From Ruminococcus sp. (GTDB lineage Bacteria; Bacillota; Clostridia; Oscillospirales; Ruminococcaceae), in NCBI RefSeq assembly GCF_019423705.1, contig NZ_JAHZAX010000018.1, positions 1 through 20,173 of the forward strand: a stretch of DNA of 20,173 nt. The letters are read 5' to 3'. The translations under genes and the position numbers were made by a program. Positions 12,963-20,173 of this stretch are shown in pieces (the first letter of the stretch is position 1; each line of letters begins with the position of its first letter). Under the pieces are notes generated by a model. It was given only the letters and a program-made list of their open reading frames with translations. It was not told the origin of the DNA and searched no databases.

Positions 12963-15669
12963 TATTTTCCTTACGCTTCTTTCTGCTCCTTGCTATGCCG
13001 TAGATCGCAGCGCCAACTGCCGCAGCCGCACAAACGCCTGCTCCAACAGCTACCGGCAACTTACTTTTGCCAGACTTCTTTGCCGAAGCTTCCGCAGTTT
13101 TTTCCTGCTCGAAAGGTATCTTTCCGCCTGTTACCTGCATAGCGTCAATGGTGTATTTGCCCGACTTTATCGTCACCTTTGCGGTGTGAGCGCCCTCAGC
13201 CAAGCCCTCAAAGTGGCAGGATATCTCACGCTGTCCTGTTCTCGATACTGTAACAAGCTGTTCATCGCCGCCGTCGATAGATACGCCAAGGATAGCGTTT
13301 TCTCTTGTCTCGCCCGAAAGCGCAAAGCCTGTGCCCTCAAAGGTTACTGTGGAAGCGTCGCCCTCTGAGCCAGACGAAGCGGTACGCTTGTAGTTTTTGA
13401 AGCTGCTCATCAGATCGTGCTCCCAGTTGCCCTCAAAGGCAAAGCACTCGTCCGTTTCGTCAAAGCGTGTGATATAAGTCTCGCTGCCGACCTCTTCGGC
13501 GGAGAAATTATCAAAGCTGTTTTTGTTATAAGAGCTGAAAAGCGCCGCTCTGCCTGCGCTGATGAAGGACTCGCCCTCAAGCGCCGTGTGCTCAGCCACC
13601 ATATTGCCGTCGATGTATCCACGGACTGTGTTGTTGATAGCCTCGACTTTGAGATTATGCCAAGCCGTGCTGTCAAAGTTATCGAGAGTGCCCTCTTCCA
13701 GCGTGTCGCCGTTAGCTTTCAGCGCCCAATTGCCGTTTTCATAAAGCTGTATCCAATAGCCGCTGTACGAGTTTGCTCCGAGAGTGTATCTAAGTCCTGC
13801 GCCCACATAATTAAGCTTGCTGTCCTGCGAAGCTTCAAAAGCGGCGTCAACGTTCACGCTGTAATTATACCATCTGTCATCACCAAAAGTTGTAACAGGT
13901 TCGGGGGTGTAACCCCAGTCATTGGCGATGATATCCGCTGTTATCTGCTGAACGAGCACATTGCCCTTGTCGGTGTGCTCCACCTCGAAAGCGCCGCCCT
14001 GATCGGTGGTGTATCTCGGCGCATAGCCTCTTGAAGCAAGGTAATTTTTGTCATAGTCAGAATACTCAAAATCGTCCTTATAAGGCAGCTTCAAAACTGT
14101 GCGCTCGGTCTCATCGGCGTTTTTATATTCCGTGCGGCTTGGGGTGACAGTCGAAACTGTTATCATAGAATTTGGCTTGACAGTTACAGAATATGTATAA
14201 GCTCCGCCATTTTCTGTTGGGGTGATATCCTGAGTTTTTTTGAAATAATTCTCGTCATAGCTGCCTTCTGCGCTGTCGGGACCTCTTGTTTCCCAAACAC
14301 TGACCCCAGCGGAAGCCTTGTCAAGTCCCGATACCTTGAAATCGTACTGGATAGGCTCTTCCGTCGTGTTTGTGATAACTGTGCTGTAATCCCCTGTTTC
14401 TGGATTTTCGGCAGTCATATAGCTGTAAACTGCGTCAACGATAGCGTGACCATCGCCGCCCTTTTTGCCGTCGCTGTAACAAGCGCTGTCAACGAACGCC
14501 CAGCCTTTTTCTATAAACTGCGAAAAATGGAGAGACATATAAAAACCGCTGTCCAGCATATAATAGCCGCTCCAAGGATCGCAGGCGGAGATAAGCTGCT
14601 TTTGGCAATAGCAAGCACCGTCATAATATGCCGACACAACAGGCTGATACTCATAGAGGGTCATTTTACCGTTTGGATACATTCCGATGATCCTGTTTGC
14701 GATATCGAGAGTGCCGTTTATTCCAGCCAAGCCCGAACCGTCATATCTGTATGTGCCCTGCGCATACGCCATTGGGGAACTTGCTTCGCTGAACCAAAGC
14801 TCCTTATTTTCATCATAGGCAAGCTTCTGAGCGTTTTCTGTGGATTCGCTGGTATAATGGCTGCCCACAACGTCAACGACACTCATAAGGTCGCTGTCCT
14901 CATACATCCTGTCCGCAAAGCCCCAAGTGCAGACCTCTTCACCGCCGACTATCTTGATCTTTGAATAGTCATAAGGGCAATCGGTCTCGCTCTTCAAATG
15001 TGATGAAAGGTACTTCACCCATTCAAGATCAGCCCCACGCTCATTCTGAACAGCGCTGACATAATCGAACTGTATGCCGTAGGTCTCATATGCGGCGTCG
15101 AGAGTGTTTTTATACCATTTGTATCTTGCAGCGTAAACGTCCGAGGCACTGGATACCCACTTCGGTTCGCTCCACCAAAGCATATCTAAAGTGAGGTCTG
15201 GATTTATCTTCTTGGCATCGGCGGCAAGCTGATAAGCCGCACCTCTTGTTACGTCAGCCTTTTCGTCGGCGCTTCTCATAACAGAAGGCTCTGTGCCTGA
15301 TGATGAGTTTATATCTGCGCCCATTTCTACCTTAAGGTGTGTAATGCCAACGCCCTCTTTGCCGAACATATATTCAAGAATTTTCTGATAAGCCTCGGGG
15401 TGCTCTGTCTTATAATCCAGCAGCAGCCTTGATGAATTGTTGCCGCTGACCATTCCTGCGCCCCTGTAACGCATATTTTCCTTGAGCTGGGTAGTTGTTC
15501 CGTCAATGGTTATCTCTTTGATATTATTAATATTTGCACTATTTGCGCTATTTTTGCTGTTAAGATCGTCCACACTGCTCCCCTCCGCATTGCAATTATA
15601 AGCGCCTGCACTCGATATCATCATCACGATCGCTGATATCGCCGAAGCGCACCGTTTTAGTATCGTCAT
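12955..15669 (-). CDS. Membrane-anchored GH59 family galactosidase (galactocerebrosidase-like)
   Basis: The 904-residue protein starts at the ATG at 15669, 6 nt after AGGAAGGA; a TTG seven codons earlier is less likely. Residues 1-29 are a signal peptide. Residues about 55-405 resemble the GH59 TIM barrel (RYRGAGMVSGNNSSRLLLDY, LKVEMGADINSSSGTEPS). Glu210 (VQNERG) is the likely acid/base and Glu295 (LWFSEASS) the nucleophile, corresponding to the pair in human GALC. A beta-sandwich follows (about 406-510), then a laminin-G-like lectin domain as in GALC (525-728) and a further C-terminal jelly-roll-like module (730-850). The tail is a membrane helix (872-893) and RSRKKRKENNE, so the enzyme is held outside the membrane. 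It probably removes beta-linked galactose from an outer glycoconjugate; the substrate is unknown. Cotranscribed with the MATE gene. Confidence 0.85.
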   Translation of the reverse strand: MTILKRCASAISAIVMMISSAGAYNCNAEGSSVDDLNSKNSANSANINNIKEITIDGTTTQLKENMRYRGAGMVSGNNSSRLLLDYKTEHPEAYQKILEYMFGKEGVGITHLKVEMGADINSSSGTEPSVMRSADEKADVTRGAAYQLAADAKKINPDLTLDMLWWSEPKWVSSASDVYAARYKWYKNTLDAAYETYGIQFDYVSAVQNERGADLEWVKYLSSHLKSETDCPYDYSKIKIVGGEEVCTWGFADRMYEDSDLMSVVDVVGSHYTSESTENAQKLAYDENKELWFSEASSPMAYAQGTYRYDGSGLAGINGTLDIANRIIGMYPNGKMTLYEYQPVVSAYYDGACYCQKQLISACDPWSGYYMLDSGFYMSLHFSQFIEKGWAFVDSACYSDGKKGGDGHAIVDAVYSYMTAENPETGDYSTVITNTTEEPIQYDFKVSGLDKASAGVSVWETRGPDSAEGSYDENYFKKTQDITPTENGGAYTYSVTVKPNSMITVSTVTPSRTEYKNADETERTVLKLPYKDDFEYSDYDKNYLASRGYAPRYTTDQGGAFEVEHTDKGNVLVQQITADIIANDWGYTPEPVTTFGDDRWYNYSVNVDAAFEASQDSKLNYVGAGLRYTLGANSYSGYWIQLYENGNWALKANGDTLEEGTLDNFDSTAWHNLKVEAINNTVRGYIDGNMVAEHTALEGESFISAGRAALFSSYNKNSFDNFSAEEVGSETYITRFDETDECFAFEGNWEHDLMSSFKNYKRTASSGSEGDASTVTFEGTGFALSGETRENAILGVSIDGGDEQLVTVSRTGQREISCHFEGLAEGAHTAKVTIKSGKYTIDAMQVTGGKIPFEQEKTAEASAKKSGKSKLPVAVGAGVCAAAAVGAAIYGIARSRKKRKENNE

Positions 15670-15719
15670 AAGTTTTCCTTCCTGTTCCAAAGCTCTGCGA
15701 ACTTTGCTTCCTTATGACA

Positions 15720-15748
15720 ATTATAACTTTATAATGGCTTTCGGTCAA
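15720..15748 (-). promoter_or_regulatory. Promoter of the GH59-MATE operon
   Basis: On the minus strand TTGACC (15743-15748), a 17-bp spacer and TATAAT (15720-15725) form a near-consensus promoter about 50 bp before the GH59 start codon. It lies just downstream of the AraC gene and separates it from the operon. Confidence 0.82.
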
Positions 15749-15794
15749 TCTGAAATATTTTGCATATTATTAAGATACGAACATTTTGCGCAAG

Positions 15795-16616
15795 TTACAA
15801 CAGCGCCGTGCCTTTTGATTGGCGGTACTCACGAGGGGACACGCCTTCGAGCTTTCTGAAAACGATACTGAAATAATTTCTGTCCTCATAGCCAACGCTT
15901 TTGCCCACTTCGCCGATCTCAATATCGGTATTGACCAGCAGCGATTTTGCCTGTGCGATACGGCGCTTTGCGATATACTCCAATGGGCGCATTGAGGTCT
16001 CCGCCTTGAAAACACGGCAAAAGTGCTGGACTGTTACCCCCGAAAGCCCTGCGAGGGTGTCGATAGTGATATCGTTCATATAGCTTGCGTCGATATACAA
16101 AAGCGCTTGACGGGTTATGCTGCCCACATTTTTTCTGCCGACTGGAGAGAGCATAGCTTCTTTCATTGCGAGGATATATTCATACACCAAAGCGGAGGCT
16201 CGTTCGCCGCAGCCAACGGGGTCGGCGGCAGCGGAGAGGATACGCTCAAAGAGAGCAGACGGCTTATCAAGGTCGATATCGGGGACGAATTTAAAGCCGT
16301 CAAAGCCTATATTTGCAAGTAGCGGAGCGGCGAACTCTCCACGAAAGACCAGCCAATTTGTAGTCCAATGGTCGTCCATGGGAAAATACTCATGGGGCTT
16401 GCTCGGCGGAAGATAAAAAGCCGAGCCCTTGGTCTGGGCATACTCGCAACCGTCCACGATGAGCCTGCCCTCCCCTGCTGTTGTAAAAAGCAATTGGTGA
16501 GAGACGAGCCCATTTTCACGGGTAACGTGGTACTCGGGGGCGGACACGCCGATACCGGTAAGATAAAACGGCAGCTTTATCTGCCGCCCGATGACGGGAT
16601 AGACAGCGTTTTGCAT
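15795..16616 (-). CDS. AraC-family transcriptional regulator with cupin sensor
   Basis: The 273-residue protein has an N-terminal cupin-like sugar-sensing domain (about 20-95; HQLLFTTAGEGRLIVDGCEYAQTKGSAFYLPPSKPHEYFP) and a C-terminal double helix-turn-helix (about 167-265). The first helix pair is around TIDTLAGLSGVTVQHFCRVFK, the second around EIGEVGKSVGYEDRNYFSIVFRKLEGVSPREYR. Such proteins usually activate carbohydrate genes when a sugar binds the cupin. It lies directly upstream of and on the same strand as the GH59-MATE operon, so that is the likely target. AAAGGAG precedes the ATG by 9 nt. Its own promoter faces the recombinase promoter across about 180 bp. Confidence 0.93.
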   Translation of the reverse strand: MQNAVYPVIGRQIKLPFYLTGIGVSAPEYHVTRENGLVSHQLLFTTAGEGRLIVDGCEYAQTKGSAFYLPPSKPHEYFPMDDHWTTNWLVFRGEFAAPLLANIGFDGFKFVPDIDLDKPSALFERILSAAADPVGCGERASALVYEYILAMKEAMLSPVGRKNVGSITRQALLYIDASYMNDITIDTLAGLSGVTVQHFCRVFKAETSMRPLEYIAKRRIAQAKSLLVNTDIEIGEVGKSVGYEDRNYFSIVFRKLEGVSPREYRQSKGTALL

Positions 16617-16656
16617 TTTGGTCAGCTCCTTTTGGGTGTGTAGTTTGGTTGGTTTT

Positions 16657-16685
16657 ATTATAGCATATTGTGGGGGGATTGTACA
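16657..16685 (-). promoter_or_regulatory. Promoter of the AraC regulator gene
   Basis: On the minus strand TGTACA (16680-16685), a 17-bp spacer and TATAAT (16657-16662) preceded by TGC. It stands about 40 bp before the AraC ATG. Confidence 0.65.
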
Positions 16686-16746
16686 GGGGGATATTCTAAA
16701 ATGCTCAACTTTAACCTTTTCCCCCTATATTCCCAACACGCTTTCT

Positions 16747-16754
16747 GCTATAAT
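16747..16754 (+). promoter_or_regulatory. Extended -10 element of the double recombinase gene
   Basis: CTGCTATAAT (TATAAT at 16749-16754) lies 40 bp before the chosen start ATG. No good -35 box is present at 16-18 bp. The G- and C-runs at 16671-16733 between the two divergent promoters are unexplained. Confidence 0.55.
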
Positions 16755-16794
16755 CGAAAATGTATTTTATTTCGACAGGAGCGTTGCAACATCA

Positions 16795-19700
16795 ATGGAC
16801 AACATTTTATCAGACTTCAAAGCTGCGTCGGGATTTGTCTCATCGGCGTATCTCAAAAGCGCAAAAGCTAAAAGCGAACGGCTCAATGCGGCGGCTTATA
16901 TCAGAGTTTCCACCGACCACGCCGAGCAGGAAAACTCCTTTGCGCTGCAAAAACAATACTTCACAAAACTTATCTCAAGCGACCCGAACCTTAACTTTGT
17001 CGGCATATATTCCGACCTTGGCGCAAGCGGCACGGATATCGACAGCAGGCTGGGATTGAAACGGCTGCTCCGAAGCTGTCAAGACGGGTTTATCGACCGC
17101 ATTTTCTGCAAATCTGTATCACGCTTCGCACGCAATACCGCCGACCTTATCGCCGCTCTTAACGACCTCGGCAAATGCGGCGTGAGCGTGTTTTTTGAAA
17201 AGGAAAACCTCGATACCGCAAATTCCGCCAGCGAATTTATCCTTACCACCCTCGGCGCTGTCGCACAGGAAGAAAGCCGCAGCATTTCAGAAAATATCAA
17301 GCTTGGCAATAAAATGCGCTCCTCTCGTGGCGAGGTCTGCAATTACGAGCTTTACGGATACCGCTTCAACGGCAGATACATCACCACCGCCAGCGGCTAT
17401 AAATACAAGGATATCGACATAATCGACGAGGAAGCCGCAATCGTTCGTCGGATATTTCAAGAGGCCGCCGAACGCTGTTCTTATACAAACATTGCCAGAC
17501 GGCTCAACATCGAGGGCGTCCCCTCCCCTGCCAAAGGCACACAAAGCGGATATTGGACAGGGCGACTGATATCGCAAATACTCAGCCGTGAGCGCTACAC
17601 AGGCGACGTGCTTATCCAAAAACGCTTTGTGGAAAGCCATTTGGACCACGCCGTAATCAAAAACACAGGCCAGCTGGACAGATTTCTCATCAAAGACCAC
17701 CACCCTGCCATAATCTTGAGAGAACTGTTTGATAAAGTACAACGGCTGCGCAGAAAACAAGTGGGCTGCGGCCAGCGGCACACACTTTCGCATATGCTCA
17801 TCTGCGGAAAATGCGGCAGCTATCTTCATTCACGAAATGCCGATACCGGGCGCATTTGGTATTGTCCCACAGCCGAAAGAAGCTGTGGGATAAATATTTG
17901 CAGCGGTTTGAAAATATCCGAAGGTGCCGTTATCTCAGCCATAAAGACCGCCGCCGAAAGCTTCATTCGCCGATTTGAAAGCGCTGAACATTGCGTGGGG
18001 TATCTTTCGCAAAAGCTGGTTGATATACAAAATCGTGATATCGCACGAACTGATATCAAGCCGACTATCCGCAAAGCATTTGAAAAAAGCTATAACGATC
18101 GTGAAAATGCTATCAAGTGGCTGTACGAACTAAAAAGCGGTCTTACCAATGACAGAGATATAAATGATAAGCTTCTGAACGGAATATTGAGCGAACATTT
18201 CAAGGCGTTTATTCTTTGTGCGGAGATACAAAACGACTGCATTAAATTGTATCGTTGTGACGGCGAAAACTCAACGCTTGACATTGCGCCGGGGTTGATA
18301 ACGTCAGCAAACAAGGCATATTTTCATTTGCAAGGCTGCACAGCTAACAACTGCACAAACAAAAAATCAGAAAATAAAGGATCAGACAAAGGGGGAAAAT
18401 TTATGAAAGGCACGGCTTCGGTGGAGGTCATTCCTGCGACAAAACGTGCTGTGAGGGTTGGAGGACAGCTTCGGGATCAAAAAGAGCTTCGGGTCTGCGC
18501 ATATTGTCGGGTATCGACGGGCGATGACAGTCAGCAGACATCATATGCAACGCAGAAGGCATTTTATTCCGATCTTATCAAGCACAAGCGTGGCTGGCAA
18601 TTTGCAGGGATATACGCAGACGAAGCCCTGTCTGGCACGAGCCGCAAGCACCGAGCGGAATTCAACCGAATGATAGATGACGCAAAGGCTGGCAAGCTTG
18701 ATTACATCGTGGCAAAATCAATATCACGATTCGCCCGCAACACGGTTGACACTCTCACCTGCATAAGAGAATTGCGGCAGCTTTCGCCGCCTGTTGGAGT
18801 GTTTTTTGAGAAAGAAAACATCGACACTCTTGACGCCAAAGGCGAACTCATACTGACGATACTGTCGGCGCTGGCGCAGGACGAAAGCCGTTCCATATCA
18901 GACAACATACGTTGGTCGATACAGAAAAATTTTCAGGCAGGCAAGCCGCAGATAAACCTTGACCGAATGTTGGGTTATGACAAAGGTGAAAACGGCGAAT
19001 GGGTGATAAACCCAGCGCAAGCTGAGATCGTGCGGTATATTTTTGAGCACTATATCAGCGGCATATCGGCAAACAAGATCGCTGGGGAGCTAAACAGGCT
19101 GGGCAAGGTCACGGTAAACGGCAACAAGTGGCGTGCGGACAGCGTTTTGCTCATTCTGCGCAATGAAAAATACGTTGGCGACATTGAAATGCAAAAGACC
19201 GTGACCATAGATTTTCTAACTCATCGCTCCACGAAAAACAATGGCGAAGCGCCAAAATATTACATAAAAGATCACCACGCAGGCATAATCGATCGTGTGA
19301 CTTGGGAGAAGGTCAAGGCAATGCTTTACGAGCCCACGGCGGCAGGCAATGGCAGACACCAGCGTGCAAACAGTTCGGTGTTCACGAACATAAGCTGGGC
19401 TGGTGAAAAGCTCAGGCGTATAACATATTCCGCCGTCGCAAAGGGCTACACAGACGGGCGGAGCATTGCAGCAACGGGAGCGGACAAAAGCCGATACGGC
19501 GAGAAATACAGCTTTTCATATCCCGTTTGGAAAATCAAAGGCCGCACTCCCCTGCACCAATGCGCCATCGAGCAAAGCTTTATGGCGCAGCTGCACAAGC
19601 TCAAGGCCGAGTTTATAGAATTTAGGTATAATTGCTCACTTTGCGAGGATTTTAAACGTACTTGTAAGCAGTTAAAAAGTGAAGGAAACGACGGAAAGCT

Positions 19701-20022
19701 GGACAACTACGCAAAGAATTTCGATCTTTTCATAGCCTGTTTAAACGGCCTGCCCGACCTGCTGCCAAAGCGGCTAATACCATTCGAGCGAGGCATATAC
19801 TGCGCATTCATCAAATGCGGACGTGTGACAGCTCAAGGCGAGATCGAATACGAGACAAATTTCGGCACACAAATAAAGACGCACGGCAACGACCGCAAGC
19901 TGTCCGATTTCATCGGCTTCACCAAATCACACCCCAACGGGCAGTTTATCACGATCACGGCGACGTATGAGATCTACGGCAACAGCATACAATACCGGCG
20001 GTTTCCGCTGGGTGGAAAATAG
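16795..20022 (+). CDS. Double serine recombinase: two complete recombinase modules in one open frame
   Basis: From the ATG at 16795 (AGGAG 13 nt upstream, rather far) the frame runs 1075 residues without a stop. Module 1 (about 30-500) has Ser39 in AAYIRVS, VSRFARN (108-114), a recombinase domain and an intact zinc ribbon (C337, C340, C357, C364), but only a short coiled coil. Module 2 (537-1075) repeats the plan with Ser574 in CAYCRVS and ISRFARN. Where its zinc ribbon should be, around GEKLRRITYSAV, the cysteine pairs are gone. Inside the frame, AAAGGGGG (18388-18395) followed 7 nt later by ATG at 18403 is a textbook ribosome site, so module 2 can also be made alone. The junction (NKKSENKGSDKGGKF) is a polar linker. 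Adjacent recombinase pairs are common in Firmicutes elements; a gap-free fusion is unusual and may come from stop loss or a frameshift. Confidence 0.85.
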   Translation: MDNILSDFKAASGFVSSAYLKSAKAKSERLNAAAYIRVSTDHAEQENSFALQKQYFTKLISSDPNLNFVGIYSDLGASGTDIDSRLGLKRLLRSCQDGFIDRIFCKSVSRFARNTADLIAALNDLGKCGVSVFFEKENLDTANSASEFILTTLGAVAQEESRSISENIKLGNKMRSSRGEVCNYELYGYRFNGRYITTASGYKYKDIDIIDEEAAIVRRIFQEAAERCSYTNIARRLNIEGVPSPAKGTQSGYWTGRLISQILSRERYTGDVLIQKRFVESHLDHAVIKNTGQLDRFLIKDHHPAIILRELFDKVQRLRRKQVGCGQRHTLSHMLICGKCGSYLHSRNADTGRIWYCPTAERSCGINICSGLKISEGAVISAIKTAAESFIRRFESAEHCVGYLSQKLVDIQNRDIARTDIKPTIRKAFEKSYNDRENAIKWLYELKSGLTNDRDINDKLLNGILSEHFKAFILCAEIQNDCIKLYRCDGENSTLDIAPGLITSANKAYFHLQGCTANNCTNKKSENKGSDKGGKFMKGTASVEVIPATKRAVRVGGQLRDQKELRVCAYCRVSTGDDSQQTSYATQKAFYSDLIKHKRGWQFAGIYADEALSGTSRKHRAEFNRMIDDAKAGKLDYIVAKSISRFARNTVDTLTCIRELRQLSPPVGVFFEKENIDTLDAKGELILTILSALAQDESRSISDNIRWSIQKNFQAGKPQINLDRMLGYDKGENGEWVINPAQAEIVRYIFEHYISGISANKIAGELNRLGKVTVNGNKWRADSVLLILRNEKYVGDIEMQKTVTIDFLTHRSTKNNGEAPKYYIKDHHAGIIDRVTWEKVKAMLYEPTAAGNGRHQRANSSVFTNISWAGEKLRRITYSAVAKGYTDGRSIAATGADKSRYGEKYSFSYPVWKIKGRTPLHQCAIEQSFMAQLHKLKAEFIEFRYNCSLCEDFKRTCKQLKSEGNDGKLDNYAKNFDLFIACLNGLPDLLPKRLIPFERGIYCAFIKCGRVTAQGEIEYETNFGTQIKTHGNDRKLSDFIGFTKSHPNGQFITITATYEIYGNSIQYRRFPLGGK
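18388..18405 (+). promoter_or_regulatory. Internal ribosome binding site and start for recombinase module 2
   Basis: AAAGGGGG, 7 nt, then ATG at 18403-18405, in frame with the long gene. Translation from here would give a separate 539-residue recombinase. Confidence 0.65.
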
Positions 20023-20040
20023 AATATTTATATCAGATCT

Positions 20041-20089
20041 CACCCCACAGGTCATAGGCAGATATGGCTTGTGGGGTGATTTTGTTTTA
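20041..20089 (+). terminator. Terminator of the double recombinase gene
   Basis: CACCCCACA (20041-20049) pairs perfectly with TGTGGGGTG (20070-20078) and is followed by ATTTTGTTTT, 19 bp after the stop codon. Confidence 0.88.
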
Positions 20090-20173
20090 TTGGGTTTTTG
20101 ATTGGTTTGGGGTGTAGGAATGTCTACACGAAAAAAGCGGTGGAGGTGTGGAATGCTGGGAGCGGAGTATGTT

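Noticed and set aside
13417..14034. Rightward 205-codon frame inside the GH59 gene
   Set aside because: It is a codon-bias shadow of a gene with conserved catalytic residues and domains on the other strand.
16618..16794. Upstream extension of the double recombinase by 59 codons
   Set aside because: This stretch covers the divergent promoters and lies before the TATAAT at 16749, and its residues do not resemble a recombinase.
20142..20173. Possible new gene start at 20153 (GGAGGTG then ATG)
   Set aside because: Only seven codons are visible before the window ends, too few to support a call.

Overview
The window looks like a chromosomal segment of a gut-type Clostridia bacterium, most likely Ruminococcus or a close relative. 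The evidence is strong AGGAGG-type ribosome binding sites, extended -10 promoters (TGCTATAAT occurs five times), large serine recombinases of the Firmicutes type, FN3-decorated secreted enzymes and a membrane-anchored GH59 glycosidase. The genus is an inference from gene style, not from a marker gene.

Left third (1-8640) is accessory DNA bounded by serine recombinases. It opens with a broken large serine recombinase whose catalytic domain is missing from the open frame and whose C-terminus is an AraC-type DNA-binding domain. A leftward six-gene operon follows: an ACGX-repeat precursor peptide (5550-5732), a radical SAM/SPASM maturase, a nitroreductase, a flavin-reductase-like/ferredoxin fusion, a zinc-type macrodomain hydrolase and a class M (SirTM) sirtuin. 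An HxlR-type regulator is divergent from it and appears to lack an ATG start. The cassette is flanked by two identical 29-bp terminator hairpins (1532-1560 and 6334-6362). A sigma-70 region-4-like protein and an intact large serine recombinase come next.

Middle (8723-16616) reads leftward and looks like ordinary resident DNA: a TauE/SafE permease; a secreted four-FN3 VanY-type D,D-carboxypeptidase with a 540-bp internal duplication; a MATE exporter translationally coupled to a membrane-anchored GH59 galactosidase; and the AraC regulator that probably controls this pair.

Right end (16795-20022) is one open frame encoding two complete serine recombinase modules head to tail. It has an internal ribosome binding site before the second module and an intact zinc ribbon only in the first.

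The most interesting unit is the six-gene operon. It joins a RiPP pathway (ACGX peptide plus radical SAM enzyme) with writing and erasing of protein ADP-ribosylation (SirTM plus macrodomain), flavin/iron-sulfur redox partners and a probable thiol-sensing repressor. The gene calls rest on motif recognition. The functional link between peptide and ADP-ribosylation is inferred only from operon structure. No tRNA, rRNA or CRISPR array was seen, and no gene-free stretch exceeds 300 bases.
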